Source of the DNA: Streptococcus oralis subsp. dentisani
GTDB taxonomy: Bacteria; Bacillota; Bacilli; Lactobacillales; Streptococcaceae
NCBI RefSeq assembly: GCF_002096335.1
Contig: NZ_NCUW01000028.1
Span: 155,128 to 219,127 of the forward strand
Direction: 5' to 3'
Length of the DNA stretch: 64,000 bases
Shown: piece after piece, positions 46,701 through 56,340 of the stretch
Position numbering within the stretch: the first letter of the stretch is position 1
Layout of the letters: each line of letters opens with the position of its first letter
Program-made: the position numbers and the translations under genes
The notes under the pieces: model-generated
What the model saw: only the letters and a program-made list of their open reading frames with translations
Databases searched by the model: none
What the model was told of the DNA's origin: nothing

Positions 46701-47243
46701 TTATTTTGCAAAAGGCATTCCAAGGCCTGTAAGCAATGCACGTGACTCTTCGTCAGTGTTAGCAGTTGTTACGATAACGATGTCAAGACCACGAGTTTTG
46801 TCAACGTCATCAAAGTTGATTTCTGGGAAGATCAATTGTTCTTTCACACCAAGTGTGTAGTTTCCGCGTCCATCAAATGATTTTGTTGGAACACCGTGGA
46901 AGTCACGTACACGTGGAAGTGAAACTGAAACCAATTTGTCCAAGAATTCGTACATACGTTCACCACGAAGGGTAACTTTTGCACCAATCGCTACACCTTC
47001 ACGAAGACGGAAGCCGGCGATTGATTTTTTAGCTTTAGTGATAAGTGGTTTTTGACCTGAGATAAGTGCCAATTCTTCAGCAGCTTTTTCGAGGCTTTTA
47101 GCGTTTGATACAGCTTCACCAACACCCATGTTCAAAACGATCTTATCTACTTTAGGCACAGCCATCACTGATGAGTAGTTGAATTGTTCTGTCAAAGCAG
47201 GAACTACTTCATTAAGATATTTTTCTTTTAAACGATTTGCCAT
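46701..47243 (-). CDS. rplE: 50S ribosomal protein L5
   Basis: 180 aa; [20 protein letters not shown] start, [11 protein letters not shown] and [19 protein letters not shown]. Binds 5S rRNA and the P-site tRNA. Between rplX and rpsN. Confidence 0.98.
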   Translation of the reverse strand: MANRLKEKYLNEVVPALTEQFNYSSVMAVPKVDKIVLNMGVGEAVSNAKSLEKAAEELALISGQKPLITKAKKSIAGFRLREGVAIGAKVTLRGERMYEFLDKLVSVSLPRVRDFHGVPTKSFDGRGNYTLGVKEQLIFPEINFDDVDKTRGLDIVIVTTANTDEESRALLTGLGMPFAK

Positions 47244-47266
47244 TATACTTCTCCTTTCCTTCGTGA

Positions 47267-47572
47267 TTAATCAAGCACTTCGCCTGATTTTTTGTTGTAG
47301 CGAACTTTTTTACCGTCTACAAATTTGTAACCAACACGACCAGCTACACCGTTTTTGTCCAAAACTTGAACGTTTGATACGTGGATAGCTGCTTCTTTCT
47401 CAATGATACCACCTTGAGGAAGTTCGTTAGTTGGACGTTGGTGTTTCTTAACGATATTCACACCTTCAACGATAACTTTGTTTACTTTTGGAAGGGCAGT
47501 AAGGACAACAGCTTCTGTTCCCTTATCTTTACCAGCGATTACGCGAACTTTGTCGCCTTTTTTTACAAACAT
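47267..47572 (-). CDS. rplX: 50S ribosomal protein L24
   Basis: 101 aa. KOW motif at the N-terminus ([20 protein letters not shown]). Early 50S assembly protein near the exit tunnel. Follows rplN by about 80 bases, in which a short GC-rich inverted repeat (CCCTAGCTTGAAGCTAGGG at about 47610-47628) forms a hairpin. Confidence 0.98.
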
Positions 47573-47608
47573 TAGGTTTCTCCTTGATTTTTCTTACGCC
47601 CATAAGGG

Positions 47609-47630
47609 CACCCTAGCTTGAAGCTAGGGG
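47609..47630 (-). other. Hairpin between rplN and rplX
   Basis: CCCTAGCTTGAAGCTAGGG: stem CCCTAGCTT/AAGCTAGGG with almost no loop. No strong U-tract on the coding strand; perhaps an RNase site or partial attenuator in the operon. Confidence 0.5.
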
Positions 47631-47651
47631 ACTAGTTTGTTTTTTTTAAAA

Positions 47652-48020
47652 TTAAAGTACTTCTGGAGCAAGTGACACGATCTTCATGAAGCCGCCCTCA
47701 CGCAATTCACGTGCAACTGGGCCAAAGATACGTGTTCCGCGAGGAGTTTTATCTTCACGGATGATAACTGCTGCGTTTTCGTCAAATTTGATGTATGAAC
47801 CATCAGCACGACGAGCACCTGATTTAGTACGAACGATAACAGCTTTTACAACGTCACCTTTTTTAACCGCACCACCAGGAGTAGCTTGTTTTACAGATGC
47901 CACAATAACATCACCGATGTTCGCAAATTTACGTTTAGAACCACCAAGAACTTTGATAGTCAAGATTTCGCGTGCACCGCTGTTGTCTGCGACTTTCAAA
48001 CGAGTTTCTGTTTGAATCAT
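47652..48020 (-). CDS. rplN: 50S ribosomal protein L14
   Basis: 122 aa, [27 protein letters not shown] and the C-terminal [24 protein letters not shown]. Part of intersubunit bridge B8. Between rpsQ and rplX. Confidence 0.98.
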   Translation of the reverse strand: MIQTETRLKVADNSGAREILTIKVLGGSKRKFANIGDVIVASVKQATPGGAVKKGDVVKAVIVRTKSGARRADGSYIKFDENAAVIIREDKTPRGTRIFGPVARELREGGFMKIVSLAPEVL

Positions 48021-48045
48021 TTCAGTTTTCTCCTTTCAGGTTTGA

Positions 48046-48306
48046 TTAGATGATGACCGCTTCTTCAACAACTTCTACAAGACGGAAACGTTTTGTAGCT
48101 GAAAGCGGACGAGTTTCCATGATACGTACGATATCGCCTTCTTTGGCAACATTGTTTTCATCATGCGCTTTGTATTTTTTAGAGTAGTTAATACGTTTAC
48201 CATAGACTGGGTGGTTACGTTTTGTTTCAACTACAACTGTGATTGTCTTGTCCATTTTGTCAGATACAACACGTCCAACAAGAACTTTACGATTATTGCG
48301 TTCCAT
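48046..48306 (-). CDS. rpsQ: 30S ribosomal protein S17
   Basis: 86 aa, OB-fold, with [28 protein letters not shown]. Primary 16S rRNA binder. Between rpmC and rplN. Confidence 0.98.
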
Positions 48307-48330
48307 TGAAATTTCTCCTTCCCTAGTCTA

Positions 48331-48537
48331 TTATTTCGCTTCAGATTGAACTGTTTTGATACGAGCGATTTGTTTTTTAACTTCTTTCAAGCGAGCTGTT
48401 TGTTCTAATTGACCAGTAGCAGCTTGGAAACGAAGTTCAAACAATTCTTTTTTCAATTCGTTTTCGCGCTTCGCGAGTTCTTCTTGAGAAAGACCACGAA
48501 GTTCTTTAACAAATTCTTTTACTTCATTAAGTTTCAT
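48331..48537 (-). CDS. rpmC: 50S ribosomal protein L29
   Basis: 68 aa coiled hairpin, [26 protein letters not shown] and [10 protein letters not shown]. Sits at the exit tunnel near the SRP and trigger factor site. Between rplP and rpsQ. Confidence 0.98.
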
Positions 48538-48546
48538 GCCTTCTCC

Positions 48547-48960
48547 TTATTCTGCTTCACGTTTTACGAATTTACATTTAACTGGCAATTTGTGGCTAGC
48601 AAGACGAAGCGCTTCGCGAGCGATTTCCTCAGATACACCAGCGATTTCGAACATCACTTTGCCACGTTTAACTGGTGCTACCCAACCTTCAGGTGCCCCT
48701 TTACCAGATCCCATACGCACACCGATAGCTTTAGCAGTGTATGATTTGTGTGGGAAGATTTTAATCCAAACTTTACCACCACGTTTCATGTAACGAGTCA
48801 TGGCGATACGAGCAGCTTCGATTTGGCGGTTAGTGATCCAGTGGCTAGTTGTAGCTTGAAGACCGTATTCACCGAATGCTACTTCTTTTCCACCTTTTGC
48901 TTCGCCGCGCATTTTTCCACGGAATTCACGACGGTGTTTAACACGTTTAGGTACTAACAT
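48547..48960 (-). CDS. rplP: 50S ribosomal protein L16
   Basis: 137 aa, [21 protein letters not shown] and [19 protein letters not shown]. Helps to form the A-site and the avilamycin/evernimicin site. Three bases after rpsC. Confidence 0.98.
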   Translation of the reverse strand: MLVPKRVKHRREFRGKMRGEAKGGKEVAFGEYGLQATTSHWITNRQIEAARIAMTRYMKRGGKVWIKIFPHKSYTAKAIGVRMGSGKGAPEGWVAPVKRGKVMFEIAGVSEEIAREALRLASHKLPVKCKFVKREAE

Positions 48961-48963
48961 TGG

Positions 48964-49617
48964 TTATTTACCTCCTTTAGTGTTTTTACGAGCTGGAAGA
49001 ACTTCACCACGGTAGATCCATACTTTAACACCAAGTTTACCGTATGTAGTATCTGCTTCTTCCCAAGCGTAATCGATATCTGCACGAAGTGTGTGAAGTG
49101 GAACAGTTCCTTCTGAGTATCCTTCAGCACGGGCGATATCTGCACCGTTCAAACGACCTGATACTTGGGTTTTGATTCCTTTAGCTCCAGCACGCATTGC
49201 ACGTTGGATTGCTTGTTTTTGTGCACGACGGAAAGCAACACGTTGCTCCAATTGACGAGCAATTCCTTCACCTACAAGGTGAGCATCCAAATCAGGTTGT
49301 TTGATTTCGATGATGTTGATGTGTACTTGTTTTCCAGTCAATTTGTTAAGTTTTGCACGGAGTGCATCAACGTTAGCACCACCTTTACCGATAACCATAC
49401 CTGGTTTAGCAGTGTGAAGCGAAACGTTAACTTTGTTTACTGCGCGTTCGATTTCGATAGTTGAAACTGCTGCGTCAGCAAGTTCTTTTTGAACGAATTT
49501 ACGGATTGCAAGATCTTCATGAAGGTAATCCGCGTATTCTTTTTCAGCATACCATTTGGCATCCCAATCACGGATGATGCCGACACGCATACCAATTGGA
49601 TGTACTTTTTGACCCAC
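48964..49617 (-). CDS. rpsC: 30S ribosomal protein S3
   Basis: 217 aa with KH domain [18 protein letters not shown] and the N-terminal [23 protein letters not shown]. Forms the mRNA entry channel with S4 and S5. Between rplV and rplP. Confidence 0.98.
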
Positions 49618-49629
49618 GATTTTACCTCC

Positions 49630-49974
49630 TTATTTTTCTGCAACAGCTACAGTGATGTGAGCTGTACGTTTGTTGATTGGTGAAGCTGAACCTTTCGCAC
49701 GTGGACGGAAACGTTTCATAGTTGGTCCTTCGTTTGCGAATGCTTCAGATACTACCAAGTTAGCTTTATCCAAACCAAAGTTGTTTTCAGCGTTAGCTAC
49801 AGCTGAGTTCAAAACTTTCAAGATGATCTCAGCAGCTTTGTTTGGAGTGAATGTCAAGATTGCAATAGCATCGGCTACGCTTTTACCACGGATGTTGTCA
49901 AGAACAAGACGTGATTTACGAGGTGAAACACGTACTGTACGAGCCATTGCTTTAGCTGAAGTAATTTCTGCCAT
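49630..49974 (-). CDS. rplV: 50S ribosomal protein L22
   Basis: 114 aa, [22 protein letters not shown] and the tunnel-lining loop [20 protein letters not shown]. Changes in the loop can give macrolide resistance; none typical is obvious here. Between rpsS and rpsC. Confidence 0.98.
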   Translation of the reverse strand: MAEITSAKAMARTVRVSPRKSRLVLDNIRGKSVADAIAILTFTPNKAAEIILKVLNSAVANAENNFGLDKANLVVSEAFANEGPTMKRFRPRAKGSASPINKRTAHITVAVAEK

Positions 49975-49985
49975 TTATGTTCTCC

Positions 49986-50267
49986 TTATTTTCTACGTGT
50001 TTTCTTGTCGTCTGCAGCGTGACCTTTGTAAGTACGAGTTGGTGCAAATTCACCAAGTTTGTGACCTACCATGTCTTCTTGGATGTAAACAGGTACGTGT
50101 TTACGTCCGTCATAAACTGCGATAGTGTAACCAATGAAACTTGGGAAGATCGTTGAACGACGTGACCAAGTTTTGATAACTTTTTTCTTTTCGTCGTTAG
50201 CTTGAGCTTCAACTTTTTTCATCAAATGCTCATCGACGAAAGGTCCTTTTTTAAGACTGCGTCCCAT
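49986..50267 (-). CDS. rpsS: 30S ribosomal protein S19
   Basis: 93 aa from ATG 50267, [22 protein letters not shown]; the 16 upstream in-frame codons have no homology. Head protein contacting S13 and the A-site finger. Confidence 0.98.
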
Positions 50268-50369
50268 TTTTATATTTTCTCCTTTAAATGTTGTACCACA
50301 GCGGCTTGCGCTCACATGGAGCGCTACCGAGCTGGCGGATTATCTAGCGCTTATGCGACTAGTTTTAAA

Positions 50370-51203
50370 TTATTTCTCGTTGCGACGACGAACGATAAGT
50401 TTGTCAGATTTCGCTTTCTTGTTACGAGTTTTAAGACCAAGAGCAGGTTTGCCCCATGGAGTAGATGGCGCTTTACGACCAACTGGTGCTTTACCTTCAC
50501 CACCACCGTGTGGGTGATCGTTAGGGTTCATTACAGAACCACGAACTGTTGGACGGATACCTTTCCAACGGCTACGTCCTGCTTTACCAAGGTTTACAAG
50601 TCCATGTTGTTCGTTTCCGACAACACCAACTGTTGCACGACAAGTTCCAAGAATCATACGTACTTCGCCAGATTGAAGACGAACAAGAACGTATTTCCCT
50701 TCTTGACCCAATACTTGAGCAGAAGCTCCAGCTGCACGTACCAATTCTCCACCACGGCCTGGTTTCAATTCGATGTTGTGAATCAAAGTACCAACTGGGA
50801 TGTTAGCAAGTGGAAGTGCGTTTCCGACTTTGATATCTGCTTCTGGACCTGAAACGATACGTTGACCAACTTCAAGACCTTTTGGAGCGATGATGTATGC
50901 TTTCACACCGTCAGTGTAGTGTACAAGGGCGATGTTTGCAGAACGGTTTGGATCGTACTCGATTGTTTTAACAACCGCTTCAACGTTGTCTTTGTTACGT
51001 TTGAAGTCAACCAAACGGTAGAAACGTTTGTGTCCACCACCTTGGTGACGAACAGTGATACGACCGTTGTTGTTACGACCAGCCTTGTTCTTCAAAGCAA
51101 CAAGCAATGTTTTTTCTGGTGTGCTTGTTGTGATTTCAGCGAAATCCAAAGAAGTCATATTACGGCGACCGTTTGTTGTTGGTTTATAAACACGAATTCC
51201 CAC
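50370..51203 (-). CDS. rplB: 50S ribosomal protein L2
   Basis: 277 aa. [20 protein letters not shown] start; the highly conserved PRG-like segment [23 protein letters not shown] near residue 218-240 with the functional His. Needed for subunit association and peptidyl transfer. Confidence 0.98.
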   Translation of the reverse strand: MGIRVYKPTTNGRRNMTSLDFAEITTSTPEKTLLVALKNKAGRNNNGRITVRHQGGGHKRFYRLVDFKRNKDNVEAVVKTIEYDPNRSANIALVHYTDGVKAYIIAPKGLEVGQRIVSGPEADIKVGNALPLANIPVGTLIHNIELKPGRGGELVRAAGASAQVLGQEGKYVLVRLQSGEVRMILGTCRATVGVVGNEQHGLVNLGKAGRSRWKGIRPTVRGSVMNPNDHPHGGGEGKAPVGRKAPSTPWGKPALGLKTRNKKAKSDKLIVRRRNEK

Positions 51204-51220
51204 GATATTTCCTCCTTAGA

Positions 51221-51517
51221 TTATTCAGCTTCAGCAGCAAACAACTCGATTGCTTTTGAATCAGCTGTAAGTGTGATGATAGCTTTTTTAGTTTTGTTAG
51301 TAAAACCAGTGTAACGTCCAACACGTTTAGCTTTTGGTTTTACGTTGATTGTGTTAACGTTGGCAACTTTAACACCTTCGAAAGCAGCTTCAACAGCTTG
51401 CTTGATCAAAAGTTTGTGTGCACGAGTGTCAACTTCAAATACATATTTCCCTGCTTCAAGTTGAGCCATTGAGCTTTCAGTGATGACAGGTTTTTTGATA
51501 ACATCATACAAATTCAT
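51221..51517 (-). CDS. rplW: 50S ribosomal protein L23
   Basis: 98 aa, [30 protein letters not shown]. Docking site for trigger factor and SRP. Its ATG shares one base with the rplD stop (position 51517), so translation is coupled. Confidence 0.98.
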
Positions 51518-52140
51518 TATGCAAGAACCTCCTCGATTTTAGAGATAGCTGCTTGTGTGACAAGAAGTTTGTCGCTATTTGCGATGTCAAGAACACTTGC
51601 AGTTGTAGCAGTTGCAACTTTCACATTTGGAAGGTTACGAGCTGAAAGAGCTGCGAATTCATTTCCTTCTTCAAGGATAACAAGAACTTTAGAATCGATG
51701 CTCAATGCTGCAAGAACTTTTGCAAATTCAGCAGTTTTTGGAGCTGTAAATGAAAGAGCGTCTACAGCTACGAATTTGTTTTCAGCAACTTTTTCAGAGT
51801 AAACTGATTTAAGAGCTAGGCGACGAACTTTTTGTGGAAGTTTGTAGCCATATGAACGTGGAGTTGGTCCGAAGACAACACCACCACCACGCCATTGTGG
51901 TGAGCGGATAGAACCTTGACGAGCACGTCCAGTTCCTTTTTGACGCCATGGTTTGCGTCCACCACCTGATACTGCAGAGCGGTTTTTAACAGCGTGTGTT
52001 CCTTGACGAAGGCTTGCGCGTTGGCTGATGATCACATCAAACACAACTGATTCATTTGGTTCAATACCAAATACTGCATCGTTAAGAACAACTTGGCCAG
52101 CTTCTTTACCAGTTTGGTCAAATAATGTTACGTTTGCCAT
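51517..52140 (-). CDS. rplD: 50S ribosomal protein L4
   Basis: 207 aa, [21 protein letters not shown] with the tunnel loop [25 protein letters not shown]. In many bacteria L4 represses its own S10 operon through the leader; a leader with hairpins exists here, too. Overlaps rplW by one base. Confidence 0.98.
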
Positions 52141-52164
52141 TGTGACTGATTTCCCCTTTCTTTA

Positions 52165-52791
52165 TTATTTACCAGCTTTAACTGCTGATTTGATAGTGAT
52201 AAGAGATTTCTTAGCACCTGGTACGTTACCTTTGATAAGGATAACGTTCTTTTCTGGAACAACTTGTACAACTTCAAGGTTTTGAATTGTTACACGGTCG
52301 CCACCCATACGTCCTGCAAGGTTTTTACCTTTGAATACTCGGTTAGGTGCAACAGGTCCCATAGAACCTGGACGACGGTGGTAACGAGAACCGTGAGCCA
52401 TTGGTCCACGTGATTGTCCGTGGCGTTTGATAACACCTTGGAAACCTTTACCTTTAGAAGTACCAGTTACGTCAACAACGTCTCCAGCTGCGAATGTTTC
52501 AACTGTGATTTCAGCACCAACTTCCAAGCCTTCAACGTTTTTGAATTCACGAATGAAGCGCTTAGGAGCCGTGTTAGCTTTCGCTACATGTCCTTTAGCA
52601 GGTTTGTTGCTCAATACTTCGCGTTTGTCATCGAAACCAACTTGGATAGCGTTGTAACCATCTGTTTCAACAGTTTTAACTTGAAGAACAACGTTTGGAG
52701 TTGCTTCAATAACTGTTACAGGGATCAATTCGCCAGCTTCAGTGAAGATTTGAGTCATTCCCACTTTTTTCCCTAAGATTCCTTTTGTCAT
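52165..52791 (-). CDS. rplC: 50S ribosomal protein L3
   Basis: 208 aa, [30 protein letters not shown] and the central [14 protein letters not shown] loop close to the peptidyl transferase centre. Between rpsJ and rplD. Confidence 0.98.
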
Positions 52792-52873
52792 GAGAAAATA
52801 GTTCCTTTTCTATATTTTTTATTCAAAAAGTTTTTAACGAGCGTTTTTCATGCTCAAGGTATCAAGCTTTAGA

Positions 52874-53182
52874 TTAAAGTTTGATTTCTACGTTTACACC
52901 ACTTGGAAGATCCAATTTCATCAAAGCATCAACTGTTTTTTGAGTTGGATTAACGATATCGATCAAGCGTTTGTGTGTACGCATTTCAAATTGTTCGCGA
53001 GAGTCTTTGTATTTGTGAGTCGCACGAATGATTGTGTAGAGGCTACGCTCAGTTGGAAGTGGGATTGGACCCGCAACTTGTGCACCTGTACGAGTAGCTG
53101 ATTCTACGATTTTTGCAGCCGCTGTGTCAAGCGTACGGTGTTCGTAAGCTTTCAAACGGATACGGATTTTTTTGTTTGCCAT
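52874..53182 (-). CDS. rpsJ: 30S ribosomal protein S10
   Basis: 102 aa, [26 protein letters not shown] and [10 protein letters not shown]. Ribosomal protein and NusE antitermination factor. First gene of the S10-spc-alpha operon, with a leader of about 129 nt and the promoter at 53318-53346. Confidence 0.98.
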
Positions 53183-53346
53183 CTTTTTCTCCTTTTCGTC
53201 TATTTAAGATAATAGGCTAGCTCCACAAGAAAACCGACGCGTGTTGCGTGGCAATGCAACCGAGCGTGTCGCAACCTCTTGCATCAAAGCTAAGGCTGTA
53301 ATTTACAGCACCATAATAGAATAACACAAAGCCCCTGCGATTGCAA
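53183..53346 (-). promoter_or_regulatory. S10 operon promoter and leader
   Basis: Minus strand: TTGCAA (53341-53346), 17-base spacer, TATTCT (53318-53323), start near 53311. The leader has a hairpin closed by GTTGCG/CGCAAC (53243-53248 with 53270-53275) and a second, GCTGTAA/TTACAGC. It probably mediates control by a ribosomal protein such as L4. The -35 lies inside a CCCTTGC/GCAGGG inverted repeat. A degenerate copy lies at 54203-54340. Confidence 0.75.
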
Positions 53347-53438
53347 GGGATTTGTTAGGTTTTTTTCGTTTTTTTACTAACTTAAGTTACTAGAGTATGT
53401 TCTGATCCTCTTTCGTAAATAAAACTTAGTTTGACAAT

Positions 53439-53852
53439 TTACCCATTTTTGGGGGTGGCGATAAAGATAGATACTGTCTGATCTGGATCATATTTTTCAA
53501 AATCAATACTATACTGACGTTGCAGTTCTCTTGCTTCTTCTGCCTGCCAAATTTGTTGCCAGGTATGGAGAAAACCTTTTGAATCACTTGTATCCACCTC
53601 AAATACTTGGTAGGTTTGTCCTGAAGTGTCAAAATCCCAGTCTTCTTTATCGGATAGACTACAGAGCGACAAGCTGTAATCCCCCTTGTAGTCGCTGACA
53701 TAATCATGATAGACTGCATAAATCGGAAGCCCTTGGGCAAATGCCTCCTCTACTTCTTTCTGGTGCTCCTGCCATAGATGGCTAATTTTTTCCATCATGT
53801 TTGGATCTTGGAAATTATTTGTAGAGATACTACTGATTATTTTTAAAAACAT
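53439..53852 (-). CDS. GyrI-like effector-binding domain protein
   Basis: 137 aa from ATG 53852 (AAAAGGAG upstream), MFLKIISSISTNNFQDP. The pattern LPIYAVYHDYVSDYKGDYSL and YQVFEVDT...W..IW resembles the GyrI/AraC effector-binding (SOUL-like) fold, which binds small hydrophobic molecules; no DNA-binding domain is present. Substrate or partner unknown. Sits between the two S10 leader copies, so may have been inserted together with the duplication. Confidence 0.7.
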   Translation of the reverse strand: MFLKIISSISTNNFQDPNMMEKISHLWQEHQKEVEEAFAQGLPIYAVYHDYVSDYKGDYSLSLCSLSDKEDWDFDTSGQTYQVFEVDTSDSKGFLHTWQQIWQAEEARELQRQYSIDFEKYDPDQTVSIFIATPKNG

Positions 53853-53897
53853 TCCTTCGCTCCTTTTACTTTCACTTCTAAGGTGACTGACTAGCAA

Positions 53898-54202
53898 TCA
53901 ACCTCAGCTCTAAACTTTCTAACTACCAAGAGGCTAATTCACGCAACAAAATGAAATAGCATTCTTTGCGTATAGGATATATCACACCATTCACTATCAA
54001 CTCCCTTTTCCCAGAAAAAACGGTGCCTATAACAAACAAAACGTTCAATTTACCGGTCTCAACTAGAGCTGAAAAACAATGCAGGCTTCAACCAAGATCA
54101 TCCTTCCAATTCTTATTGATATAGTCTGGAAAGTTTTTAACGAACATTTTTTGTGCTCAAGTCTAAGACATAAAGGGATTCAAACTCAAAGCAAAAATAG
54201 GA
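53898..54202. other. Gene-free region with remnant of the rpsJ-rplC spacer
   Basis: No ORF of note. The stretch at about 54131-54160 (AAGTTTTTAACGAAC.. GTGCTCAA) matches the rplC-rpsJ intergenic region at about 52828-52858, indicating that a piece of the S10 locus was copied here and rpsJ itself lost. Confidence 0.6.
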
Positions 54203-54340
54203 AAGCGACGCGCGTTGTGTGGCAGTGTATCCAATCGTGGTCACAACCTCTTGCATCACAGCTAAAGATGTGATTTACAACACCACGGTAGAATAACACA
54301 AAGCCCCTGCGATTGCAAGGGATTTGTGAGCTTTTTTTCG
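54203..54340 (-). repeat. Second copy of the S10 promoter and leader
   Basis: Aligns with 53230-53367 at an offset of about 971-972 bp. The -35 TTGCAA (54313-54318), 17-base spacer and TATTCT (54290-54295) are identical to those of the rpsJ promoter. The leader hairpin keeps pairing with changed sequence: GTTGTG/CACAAC (54214-54219 with 54242-54247). On the minus strand it would transcribe towards the GyrI-like gene. Confidence 0.8.
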
Positions 54341-54418
54341 TTTTTTAAGATGAAACCGTTTTCTCTTTTTATCTTTCCAAGATTACGGATTTATATCTAT
54401 AAAAAACTACCTTTTCTT

Positions 54419-55045
54419 CTATATAATGTGTGTCATTTTGACCTTGAATGTATCTTCTGATCGATCTACTAAAATGTCCGCTTTAGACTCGGTTTCTCTA
54501 TAGTATCGCAGATACTGCTCCCGTCTCATCTGATGACTAGCTAATACAAAAGATGCATCGCGATTTCTCATAGTCGTATCTCGAGCTAGGCGCCTCTTTA
54601 ATTCGGTCTCCTCATCCGTGTAGAAACAGATGGTTTTGTCAAAGAGTTCCTTCGGTAGAAAACCCACAGACATCCCTTCAACAATAAGAATCGGCTTAGC
54701 TCCAGACAAGATCTCACTAGCCCTCCAAGGTTCTTCAATTGTCAAGACATCCATACCCGCCTGCAAGGCTAAGATATCTCTCTGCAAACTTGCCAGTTCA
54801 TGCGCCACTGGGAGACAAGCTGTCATCTTTTGATCTGGCGCTTGCTTTGGTACTACCAGGTAACGTTCTGAGGTAATATAGGGATCTGTTTCTAGCAAAT
54901 TTACTGTAGTAGAATCTAAAGCTTGGTACAATTCCTGTGCAAAAGTTGATTTACCCGAAGCCCCATGGCCGTAAATTCCCAGTGTTTTGACTTTTCCGAT
55001 TTCTATCTCTGAGACCAGTTGTTCTATCAGGTCTTTTTTCTTCAT
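54419..55045 (-). CDS. Uridine kinase-like P-loop NTPase
   Basis: 208 aa. P-loop GIYGHGASGKSTFA at residues about 23-36 and a uridine kinase/phosphoribulokinase-like layout (VEGMSVGFLPKELFD). Likely phosphorylates a nucleoside or similar small molecule; actual substrate unknown. Its ATG overlaps the nrdG stop by four bases, so the two are coupled; conserved with the anaerobic ribonucleotide reductase genes in pneumococcus. Confidence 0.8.
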   Translation of the reverse strand: MKKKDLIEQLVSEIEIGKVKTLGIYGHGASGKSTFAQELYQALDSTTVNLLETDPYITSERYLVVPKQAPDQKMTACLPVAHELASLQRDILALQAGMDVLTIEEPWRASEILSGAKPILIVEGMSVGFLPKELFDKTICFYTDEETELKRRLARDTTMRNRDASFVLASHQMRREQYLRYYRETESKADILVDRSEDTFKVKMTHII

Positions 55046-55638
55046 TCTCTCTTCACCTGTTCATAGCTTTCTTTTCCGTCATTAAGCTTGTCCCAAATCA
55101 CTACTTGCCCACTTTTGAGAGATTTTTGCACATCGATAATCCGTTGATTAGAAGACCCTCGAAACTGGAGCATGAGATTGCGCTTGCTTTTATCATACCG
55201 TCCATCAACAAGGATGTCAATCAGCGACAAGAGTTCCAATTTGTCTGGAGTTTCCAGCATCATTTCTTCCCAAGTGTAGCCCGTCCAGGACCAGATGTCT
55301 TTGTCTGGCAGTTCCTTTCGAATACGTTTAACGAGAGGTAAGAGGATACCCGTATTAAGAAAAGGTTCTCCTCCCAGCAAGGTCAAGCCTTGAACATAGG
55401 GCTGGGCAAGGTCTACCATAATCTGTTCTTCTAACTCTGCTGTATAAGGAATGCCTGCATTGAAAGACCAAGTCGCAACATTATAGCATCCTTCGCAGTG
55501 AAACATGCAACCTGATACATAGAGAGAGTTTCGCACACCTTCTCCATCGACAAAGTTAAAGGCCTTGTAATCAATGATTCGCCCTTTACTAAGTTCCTCA
55601 CTTTTCCATTCACCTGGTTTTGGTATATTCCATGTCAT
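55042..55638 (-). CDS. nrdG: Anaerobic ribonucleotide reductase activating protein
   Basis: 198 aa from ATG 55638 (TTGGAG before it, MTWNIPKPGEW). Radical SAM cluster motif Cys44-x3-Cys48-x2-Cys51 (CMFHCEGC). Makes the glycyl radical on NrdD. Follows the acetyltransferase gene, overlaps the kinase gene. Confidence 0.95.
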   Translation of the reverse strand: MTWNIPKPGEWKSEELSKGRIIDYKAFNFVDGEGVRNSLYVSGCMFHCEGCYNVATWSFNAGIPYTAELEEQIMVDLAQPYVQGLTLLGGEPFLNTGILLPLVKRIRKELPDKDIWSWTGYTWEEMMLETPDKLELLSLIDILVDGRYDKSKRNLMLQFRGSSNQRIIDVQKSLKSGQVVIWDKLNDGKESYEQVKRE

Positions 55639-55643
55639 GCTGT

Positions 55644-56144
55644 CTACTCCAAGTCTATCCAATAGCGCTCCGTTCCGTTTCGAACATCCTCCAACTCCCC
55701 ACCATTAGCTAAGATAACAGCTCGGCTTGCCGGATTTTCCACACTGCAGGTCACAAGCGCTTTTTTGATATTCTTTTGCTTGGCTACTTGCAAGCCTTGT
55801 CGGAGAGCTTCTTTGGCATAACCTTTGCCTCTTTCAGACGGGCGGATGGAGTAGCCGATATGGCCCCCATTTTCTAGTAAGTAGTCATTTAATCGGAGAC
55901 GAAGGTTGAGAAAGCCTAGAGCCTGGCCTGCTACGTCAAAACTAACCAGCTGGATAGCAGGAACCCAGTTTTCAGGAATATTGAGTCCCGCTTCCGCTTG
56001 AAGATTTTCTTCTAGCCACTCTTCATAAACAAAATTGTTGGCGTTCCAAAATCCGCCATCGTGGGCTGATTGAGTCTGTTCAAACTCTGCCATCATCTCT
56101 AAAACTGTTTCTTTATCTGCCAATATCGGTCTGCGTAGTTCCAT
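55644..56144 (-). CDS. GNAT family N-acetyltransferase in the nrd operon
   Basis: 166 aa from ATG 56144 (GGGAGGGG before it; MELRRPILADKETV). CoA-binding motif IRPSERGKGYAKEALRQGLQVA near residue 100-120. Substrate unknown. Between the small 46-aa gene and nrdG; co-occurs with nrdDG in mitis streptococci. Confidence 0.88.
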   Translation of the reverse strand: MELRRPILADKETVLEMMAEFEQTQSAHDGGFWNANNFVYEEWLEENLQAEAGLNIPENWVPAIQLVSFDVAGQALGFLNLRLRLNDYLLENGGHIGYSIRPSERGKGYAKEALRQGLQVAKQKNIKKALVTCSVENPASRAVILANGGELEDVRNGTERYWIDLE

Positions 56145-56164
56145 ATTCCCCTCCCACCTAAGAG

Positions 56165-56190
56165 AAAAGTGAGAGCAGACTCTCACTTTT
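56165..56190 (-). terminator. Hairpin inside the nrd operon
   Basis: AAAAGTGAGAG (56165-56175) and CTCTCACTTTT (56180-56190) form a perfect 11-bp stem, followed by TTTTC on the minus strand; it may partly terminate transcription after the small gene. Confidence 0.7.
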
Positions 56191-56329
56191 ATTTTTTCTT
56201 GTTCTTGTTTAAAAACTGTTCTCTGAGGTTGAGCAAGCGTTCTTTTTTACCTGTTCCACCTTTCGAGTGTTTCTCGTGATAACGGGTCACTTGTGCGCGT
56301 CCCTTATCGTCTAATTGGTATTTCCCCAT
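56189..56329 (-). CDS. 46-aa basic protein between nrdD and the acetyltransferase
   Basis: MGKYQLDDKGRAQVTRYHEK and a Lys-rich end LLNLREQFLNKNKKK; AAGGAAATAG precedes the ATG. It starts 11 bases after nrdD. A small conserved hypothetical protein is known at this place in pneumococci. No function is known; its basic nature would suit nucleic acid contact. Confidence 0.75.
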   Translation of the reverse strand: MGKYQLDDKGRAQVTRYHEKHSKGGTGKKERLLNLREQFLNKNKKK

Positions 56330-56340
56330 TCTATTTCCTT

